Shown piece by piece: positions 56,944 to 64,000 of a stretch of DNA of 64,000 nucleotides. The stretch covers positions 60,940,501 to 61,004,500 of the forward strand of contig CM075353.1 in assembly GCA_037693485.1 (NCBI GenBank). The letters are read 5' to 3'. The notes beneath the pieces are model-generated. The model was given only the letters and a program-made list of their open reading frames with translations, did no database searches and was not told the DNA's origin. Within the stretch, counting starts at the first letter, position 1. Each line of letters starts with the position of its first letter. A program made the translations under genes and the position numbers. The stretch is from Kitagawia praeruptora (Eukaryota; Streptophyta; Magnoliopsida; Apiales; Apiaceae).

Positions 56944-59735
56944 TATTCAGTATCTACAATGTTAAAAGCACATAATAAACATTAGATTGTCTGAGTTATC
57001 ATTATTATGTTCAAATGATTATGATATATTCATAATATATCTCCCACTATTTTTATCAAATTAATAGCCCTTACTATTAAATCGGAAAGAATATCGCATA
57101 AATCTTTCTAGTGAGCCAAGATCCATATTTCGTCATATCCTAAGTCAACCACTGGTAGTCCTTAAAACATGATTATTTAGGTAGACAACATTTGTCAATT
57201 ATATCATATATAATTCTTGGATAGTTTGATGAACAACAATTGTTCTTGTCTATCTAATAGATTTTGAACCAAACTCTATGCTTCTAAGTTCATAATAATT
57301 GAATATAACCGTTTATTTTCACCTTATTATGACGACTCAGTTAAGTTGAACCCAATGATACAACGGTCGAATATAACCGCTTATATTCGTCACATCTCAC
57401 CACGATAGACAGGAGTCCCCTGCCACTGGCAGTCATTCCCTTTATCGATCTAGGATTCGATGAGTGTTCATTCATTGGAAAGCATCCGATTAAAACTTAA
57501 TATTTTGTTAAGGGGTTTCAAAATTAAAACGACCATGATCCCATCATAAAGAGATTCCCAATTTTTCCTTGAATTAAATACTTCAAATCAATATTCATCA
57601 ATAGTTTGATTTCCAGGTTGTTGGAGGAGTCACAAGTGGCCTCACTTAATACCCAACTTCCTTATAGGTAAAATCCATTTTTGACAAAATCTCCCCATAT
57701 CTAAATAATTGAAAATTAGTATTTAATTCCGTGTTTCATAAACACAGAAATCTCATGATCGTTTGTTCATTTTAAAATCTCGAATCGTTACAGATTTTAT
57801 CTTGTTTAGCATGGCAAGCATGGCATGGGTGACGTATCTAATACATGCATACAACATTAATCTAATTAAAACATGCATACATTTATTACTCTACACATGC
57901 ATCATATGTAAAATGCATCACCTAAATTAATATGCTATGGTTATGGCCCAATCCTATGCGATTTTTCCAAGCTAATGGAAAAATCAAGGTCAATCTATGG
58001 TGGTAATAACTAATTATTACAAAATCTCTTGCTTCGCTTCCAAAGCTGCCTTGATTGCCTCCAAGCTCCTCTTGAAACATTTTACAAAAGAACTCGAGTT
58101 GCATTCGAGATAAAATAATTACAAAAAGAAAAACGACATGCAAGTCGTATTTAATTATTACAAACCATAAACTAAAATTAATAAAATAAATTGAAAACTA
58201 GGTCTTGGGGCCATAACCATGCATCATGCTCACATAGCAATTAAAAGCATCACATATTGTATAATCACAATTTTATACAACATTAATTAATTATGATCAA
58301 ATCATAAATAATAAATTTAACATACTTTAATTAAATATTAATTTAGTAATCATAATTACTAATTAATAAAATTCTGCATTTTCTAGGTTAATCGTTATCG
58401 CATATAATTTTAACCTAGCATACAAACCCTAGCAGGATTCTAATGTGATATACACAAAATCAGGTACTGTAACGCATAGCCAGTCCACGGAAAACAGAAA
58501 ACAATTAAAGCTGATACGCATCACACGTATGCGCATCAGCAGATACGCATCTTGTGAATGCGTATTAGCTGATACGCATCCTGTGCATGCGTATCACAGG
58601 TGTTACATTACTGTAGCTGTTCTTCCCAGAAAACCCAGTTCGATCGTGTTTTATATCCTGTGGTTTTATTTGTCTCAAAACTGTTTCTATAGACTAAACA
58701 ATACCTTAGCAATATAACACAATCACATATGAGATTCAGGAACGTTTATATCCTATAAACATGCAGCAGTTAATGTGATATATATATACGCATAAATCTA
58801 TATATATATATATCCTACGTAAAAACTTTGCAGGTATTTTACATATACATGGTTGACTAACAAGGGTGCATTCTTGTTACATAACATACCATATATCAGT
58901 TAAATTAAGCAAACTAAACAGCATGCCAGAAGCAAGAAAATCAGGTAAGACTCATGCATGTCGAACAAAGCACATCCAGAGAGTTGTTCTTGTTTAGCGT
59001 TGCAACGTGAGAAACTAAACCTGGGATCTGTATAGCCTTACTAGCATAGCAGGTTATTATACAATCTTCTATCATAATCTTGTACCATCATATCATAATA
59101 TGGAACGATTATATCAGTTAAACCTAGCATAGAAAGTTTGTAGAAGTCGTAAATATGTATCTTATACATAGACTATATCACTACCATCATACAACTCGAG
59201 CATACAGTAAGATCCAGACGTTTTTGCAGACTTAAAACGATATAGCTTACTCCTATACTCATACAGTTATAACTGTTATGATTGTAAAACCAAAAACACG
59301 CACATATGCAGGACAAACAGATCATACGAGCATAACGTGATTCTCAGCAAACAAAAAACGCAGCAGACCACGAGCAGCAGAAGCATATCAAACACGCAGC
59401 CATGTTAAGCAGGTTTCAGAAAAATCGAACCCAGAAGTATGAAACCGCAATAGTATACTAGCACTTAGCAGGCATGAGGCAACGACATACTTTATTCAAG
59501 ATATACACGACTCACATGTATCAGATGTTTACAGAAAAACGTAGCAAACGATCAAACGTTATACATAGGTCTTGTCCAGAAAATAAAATCGCAGCCTATG
59601 TCATATACATGTAAGTCGCCATATTTGGCATAAGGTTCATTAAAACGTAAACTGGTAAACAAAATCAACCACATATGTATCATATACATCAAACAAGACC
59701 AGATTATCCTATTATACAAGTAGCTCTGATGCCAT
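56944..59735 (-). other. Long untranslated leader of the young copia element
   Basis: 2.8 kb between primer binding site and gag start without a convincing ORF. The first ~550 bp next to gag match the leader at 27883-28415. At 58510-58605 it carries a cluster of GATACGCAT and ATGCGTATC palindromes. Confidence 0.7.
59721..59734 (-). promoter_or_regulatory. Primer binding site, iMet-like
   Basis: One base after the 5' LTR the minus strand reads TGGCATCAGAGCTA, like the iMet site TGGTATCAGAGC with one change. Confidence 0.8.
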
Positions 59736-61267
59736 TGTTGGTTCCGATCACACAAAACGCAGCGGAAAATGATAATAAAATCAAATCGGAACCAATCCCG
59801 GATCCATGTATAATTAACGGATAATCACGGTAGTAAGAAAAATTTACCTTGTGAAGCTTTACAAAGGGATGTCAATTAGAGATCCTAGCTTGCACGATTT
59901 CGAGTGCTCCTCTTCGAAGCCTCCTCTACGGTATCCACACGAACACTCCAAGAACTTTTCTTGTCCGAAAGTGAGGTACTAGCCTCAATGAAAAATCGAG
60001 AGAGAGAGATATGTAGGGTTAGGGTTTTCTTGCGGCTTGTGTTTGTTTTTAACGTGAAAAACCGATGCCTCAATTTACAATCCTTATCAATATATATATA
60101 AGGTATTATGGAGCATTAAGCCCAAGCTAAAAAACTAGCCCAACTTGATTAATCAAATAATAGAATCATATCCTATTATTTAAATCAATAATAATTAAGT
60201 CATACTTAATTATTAAAGTCATATCTCATTTGTATTTTATTATAGCTTAATTAAGTCCCACTTAATTAATATAATAAAATCCAACTCCTCATTTAATTAA
60301 TTTAAATTCATAATTTAAATTAATTCTCCCTTTAAAGTGTTCTATGTGTGTGACCCTGTATGCTATTATTTAACTGGCAATAATTTTATTCTCCAATAAA
60401 ATTATAAACAATGAGCGGCATCTAGTAATACATCATTGCTACCCAATTAAATAATAATTAAATCGTGATCCGATAAAACCTTTTGTGATTAATGTTCCCG
60501 TGTGATATAATCCCTTTAACCAAATATTATAGATTAAACTCGAGGCATGTTTATTGTCATCCTCTTCATAATTTAATCCGGGTTTACTTGATCCATGAGT
60601 AGACTATTAATAACAAATCATTATTTGAGCACGGCCATGCATTTTATAGTCTCACTCAATCAAGAGGCCAATAATATCTCTCCTATCTGATAGGAGGGTT
60701 AAATCCTTTATCTATCATTCATATTTCTCATACGATTCACAATATACCCGATGTCCACTTTTATCATTACTCGGTCAAAGGTAACTTTTAATGTAGTCAA
60801 AGTATATTATCCTCGTATAGAAATATAATGATCTCAAGTCAAAGGATCATTACACCATAATCACTGTGTGTCTTTCTTATGACTTAATTAACATGAAGAA
60901 TCTCACGGTGGGTCTGTCCAGTACCATGTACCCTACATGTACCTATGTATTGACTTTAGTATCTCCATACTTATAACCAATGAGATGTGGTTATCAGTCA
61001 AAAACATACTAGTCTATTTATGTATTATTATTGTCCTGTATAATAATACTCGACTAGGGACCTTTAAGAATATGATATATATTATATAATCTCAAATTCA
61101 AGTTGTAAACTTAAACTATATAATGTGTATCATTATTCTAAGGACATTTATTATGCTAACAAATATCGCAGTAATTAGAGTCATAATAAATACATTTATT
61201 TAATAATCAAATGACATAAGGTTTATTTAAGAAACAATGTATTGCCTCTAGGGCACCTACACTAACA
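59736..61267 (-). repeat. Copia 5' LTR (1532 bp)
   Basis: Differences from the other LTR that I can see: two in the first 30 bases (GATCAC/GATCGC, GCAGCGG/GCAACGG), one at CTCTACGG/CTCTAAGG, one at CTAGCCC/CTAGTCC and one at GTGTGTC/GTGAGTC. Confidence 0.95.
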
Positions 61268-64000
61268 GTCTAATGGAGTTGTGTCGCCGACGAATATGCC
61301 TCGACATTCCATTATATAGTACACGCTCGGCTGTACCAATTGCTGCTGTGCTATCACAATGTATACAAAGTGGTGGCACTGGCATTTCCTATCTTGGAAT
61401 ATCCTCTAAAAACTGGCGTAACCATTCAGCTTGTTCACCTGCTTTATCCAAAGCAACAAACTCGGCCTCCATGGTAGACTTGGTTACCACCGTTTGTTTC
61501 GAAGATTTCCACGCGATCGCTCCACCTGCTAGCGTAAATACATATTCGCTAGTGGACTTCGATCCTTTCACACCATTAATCCAGTTTGAATCACTATAAC
61601 CTTCTAGGACAGCAGGATATCTTGAGTAATGCAATCCATAATCACGCGTATACCTTAAGTACCTAAGCACTTTAGTTATCGCTTTCCAGTGATCCACACC
61701 TGGATTACTCGTGTATCGACTTAGCTTACTAACAGTAAAGGCAATGTCTGGTCGTGTACAATTCATTAAGTACATCAGACTTCCTATTACTTTAGCATAC
61801 TCTCCTTGAGAAACACCCTCACCTTTATTTTTTGATAGATGTAAAGTCGTATCAAAAGGGGTTCTTGACACACTAGAATCATCTTTATTATATTTCTCAA
61901 GGATCTTATCAACGTAATGCGACTGATTTAGCATAAGTCCACTTGGCGTTCTTAGGATCTTTATCCCTAGAATCACATCAGCTAAGCCCATATCTTTCAC
62001 GTGGAATCTTGAATGTAATATGTCCTTGGTAGATTTCACCATTTTGTCATTACTACCAACGATGAGCATGTCATCAACATAAAGACACAGGATCACATAT
62101 CCCTCTATTGTATCTTTGACATATACACACTTGTCACATTCGTTGATTTTTTTTTGCTAATTACATTCGTTGATTTTAAATCCATTCGACAATATAACAC
62201 TATCAAATTTTTGATTCCAATCTCGTGCCGCTTGCTTTAAGCCATATATTGACTTCACTAACTTACACACTTTGTGTTCCAATCCAGGAACCACAAAACC
62301 CTCAGGCTGCTTAATGTAGATTTCTTCATGTAAATCTCCATTTAGAAAGGCAGTTTTTACATCCATCTGATGCACTTCAAGATTTCGCAATGCTGCAATA
62401 GCAATTATCATCCTTATAGACGCCATTCTCGTTATCGGAGAATACGTGTCAAAATAATCAATGCCTTTCTTTTGGCGAAAACCTTGAATCACAAGTCGGG
62501 CTTTGTACTTATCAATGGATCCATCTGCTTTCATTTTCTTAGTGAAAATCCATCTTGATCCTAGTGGTTTACATCCCGGAGGAAGATCCACCAATTCCCA
62601 TGTATGATTCTGCATAATAGAATCAACCTCACTTTTAATGGCCTCTTTCCAAAATGGACCATCCGGACAATGCATAACTTCTGAATAAGACTGTGGTTCA
62701 TTTTCGAGCAAGTAAGTTAAAAAAATCCGGCCCGAAGGATTTTTCTACTCTAGCTCTTTTGCTTCGACGAGGTGCATCCTCTGTTTCAAGTTCATTAATG
62801 TTTTCTTGTTCCTCGTCACCACTATATTCATTTTCAGAATTAGTTTCACGTGTCCGTTTCGATGAACTTGAACTTTCTTTGGATTTTCGAGGAAATGTAT
62901 ATTCAAAAAATGAAGCATTTCTCGATTCCATTATAGTGTTCTTGTGTATGTCAGGGATTTTCGACTCGTGCACAAGAAATCTATATGCCGTAGTGTTAGG
63001 CACATACCCAATAAAAATACAATCCACAGTTTTTAGACCGATTTTCACCCTCTTTGGTTCTGGTACAAGAACCTTTGCAAGGCACCCCCACACACGTAAG
63101 AATTTATAGGAAGGCTTCTTTCCTTTCCATAATTCATAAGGAGTTAGCTCTTGATTTTTTCGGGGTATCCTATTCAAAAGATAATTTGCTGACGTGACAG
63201 CATCTCCCCACATATTTGTAGGCAACCCTGAACTGAGCAACATTGCATTGCACATTTATTTCAGGGTCCTATTTTTACGCTCTGCAATCCCATTGGATTG
63301 AGGCGAATACGGTGCAATGACTTCATGAATAATTCCATATTTCGCACAGAATTCACCAAAAGGTGATACATATTCACCACCTCGGTCACTTCTTATTACT
63401 TTTATTTTTCCCTTAAGTTGAGTTTCAACTTCATTTTTATAGAGCTCAAACTTCTCTATAGCTTCATCTTTGCTTTTAAGCAAATAAACATAACAAAATC
63501 TTGTACTATCATCCACAAATGTGACAAAGTACTTATAACCATCCTTTGTTTGATTTGATTTTAAATCACACACATCACTGTGAATCAAATCCAAGGGTTT
63601 TGTATGTCTTTCAATAGTTTGAAAAGACGAGCTTGTTAATTTTGCCTCTACACAAATTTCACATTTGTGCTTCGAACTAATTTGGAATGTTGGGATATGG
63701 TTCAAGTTAATTAATCTACGCATTGTTTCATAATTAACATGACCTAGTCTACCATGCCACAAATTGGAAGACTCAAGCAAGTAAGCAGAAGAATTATTAT
63801 TATTATTAATACTCTTCACAGTCATTACATTAAGCTTAAATAACCCCTCGGTTACATAGCCTTTTCCCACAAACATTCCTTTCTTGGACAAAATAACCTT
63901 ATCAGATTCTATCACCATGCGGAATCCATGCTTGTTCAGCAGCAACGAGCCAGAAACCAAGTTCCTTCGGATCTCCGGCATATAGAGGACTTCATTGAGG
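61268..64000 (-). mobile_element. Older Ty1-copia element, pol part (runs off right edge)
   Basis: Integrase, RT and RNase H of a second copia lineage lie on the minus strand. The 5' LTR and gag are beyond the window. Its 3' end is split off to 52141-52199 by the young element and then lost. Confidence 0.88.
61268..64000 (-). pseudogene. Older copia pol: integrase, RT, RNase H with four or more breaks
   Basis: From the right edge: end of the protease region, integrase zinc finger (HGRLGHVNYETM to CEICVEAK), core LIHSDVC, VIRSDRGGEY, PQSNGIAERKNRT; TAA at 63256-63258; ELW and GYVPNTTAYRF blocks to 62698; a one-base frameshift in a T run near 62710; RT from FWKEAIKSEVDSI through DVKTAFLNGDL and YGLKQAARDW; a stop at 62157-62159 created by the small insertion there; CLYVDDMLIVGSND; RNase H GYSDSNW, STMEAEFVAL, then TAG at 61389-61391 and CIHCDSTAAIG to HNSIR at 61268. 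The breaks are independent point changes or insertions, so it was inactive before the young element arrived, or decayed since. Confidence 0.85.
62136..62177 (-). mobile_element. 12-bp retroposon 3'-end insertion with 15-bp target duplication
   Basis: ACATTCGTTGATTTT occurs at 62136-62150 and again at 62163-62177 within an otherwise continuous copia RT frame. Between them, on the minus strand, is AATTAGCAAAAA, identical to the last 12 bases of the retroposon copies ending at 4194 and 9045. It adds 27 nt and a TAG codon to the RT frame. Confidence 0.85.

Larger units (their letters stand above)
52200..61267 (-). mobile_element. Young Ty1-copia element, gag-deleted, 9.1 kb
   Basis: Both 1532-bp LTRs (52200-53731 and 59736-61267) are the same length and differ at about five positions. 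A 5-bp GTCTA duplication lies at 52195-52199 and 61268-61272. The minus strand carries a primer binding site, a 2.8-kb leader, a gag-pol frame and a polypurine tract. It inserted into the RNase H region of an older copia element. The very high LTR identity makes it the youngest LTR element in the window. Confidence 0.95.

Noticed and set aside
57922..58143. 73-codon minus ORF in the young copia leader as an extra gene
   Set aside because: No recognisable domain, no counterpart in the related element's leader, and short enough to be chance.

Overview
This window is nuclear DNA of a flowering plant, probably a eudicot; I cannot name the species. The evidence is two intron-bearing plant genes (a B3-type cyclin and a plastid DUF2358 protein), Ty1-copia elements with tRNA-iMet-type primer sites, an RTE-type LINE with the plant RTE 3' end, Stowaway-like and hAT-like MITEs, and AT-rich introns and spacers. 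Everything else is transposon or transposon debris, much of it nested. All positions were read by eye, and no database search was possible.

Layout. 1-4194: two head-to-head members of an unfamiliar retroposon family, the left one carrying an open frame of at least 650 codons that runs off the window. 4195-6971: 3' part of a sirevirus-type copia element (post-pol ORF, polypurine tract, 1073-bp LTR). 7381-9060: a complete 1.65-kb member of the unfamiliar family between perfect 15-bp target-site duplications. 10319-23238: a Stowaway-like MITE split by a complete 12.3-kb sirevirus (10469-22809; 524-bp LTRs, TSD TATTA), which itself carries a MITE. 23239-27432: AT-rich spacer with tandem arrays. 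27433-33360: a gene fragment with an RPA/DUF223-like OB fold, split in exon 2 by a degenerate copia element (27731-33229; TSD AGCAA). 34350-36170: RTE LINE. 36191-36560: long-hairpin MITE directly upstream of the cyclin. 36777-46700: cyclin B3 gene; 22 coding exons join into a 658-codon frame. 47809-49069: fold-back element with internal tandem repeats. 50016-50909: DUF2358 gene on the minus strand. 52141-64000: an older copia element (minus strand) whose RNase H is split by a very young copia element (52200-61267; two 1532-bp LTRs with about five differences; TSD GTCTA).

The most interesting system is the retroposon family at 1-4194 and 7381-9060. Its long ORF shows no reverse transcriptase but has a C-terminal region that looks like a divergent RNase H fold. 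Copies share a 5' leader and the 3' terminus TTTTAATTAGCAAAAA. A 12-bp insertion at 62151-62162 is exactly the last bases of this family between 15-bp target duplications, so the family (or its partner LINE) moves by target-primed insertion.

The two cellular genes are not functionally linked. The cyclin has a destruction box and cyclin box as expected for a mitotic cyclin, and the MITE upstream brings two near-consensus MSA (MYB3R) sites. The DUF2358 gene looks like an ordinary plastid protein gene.
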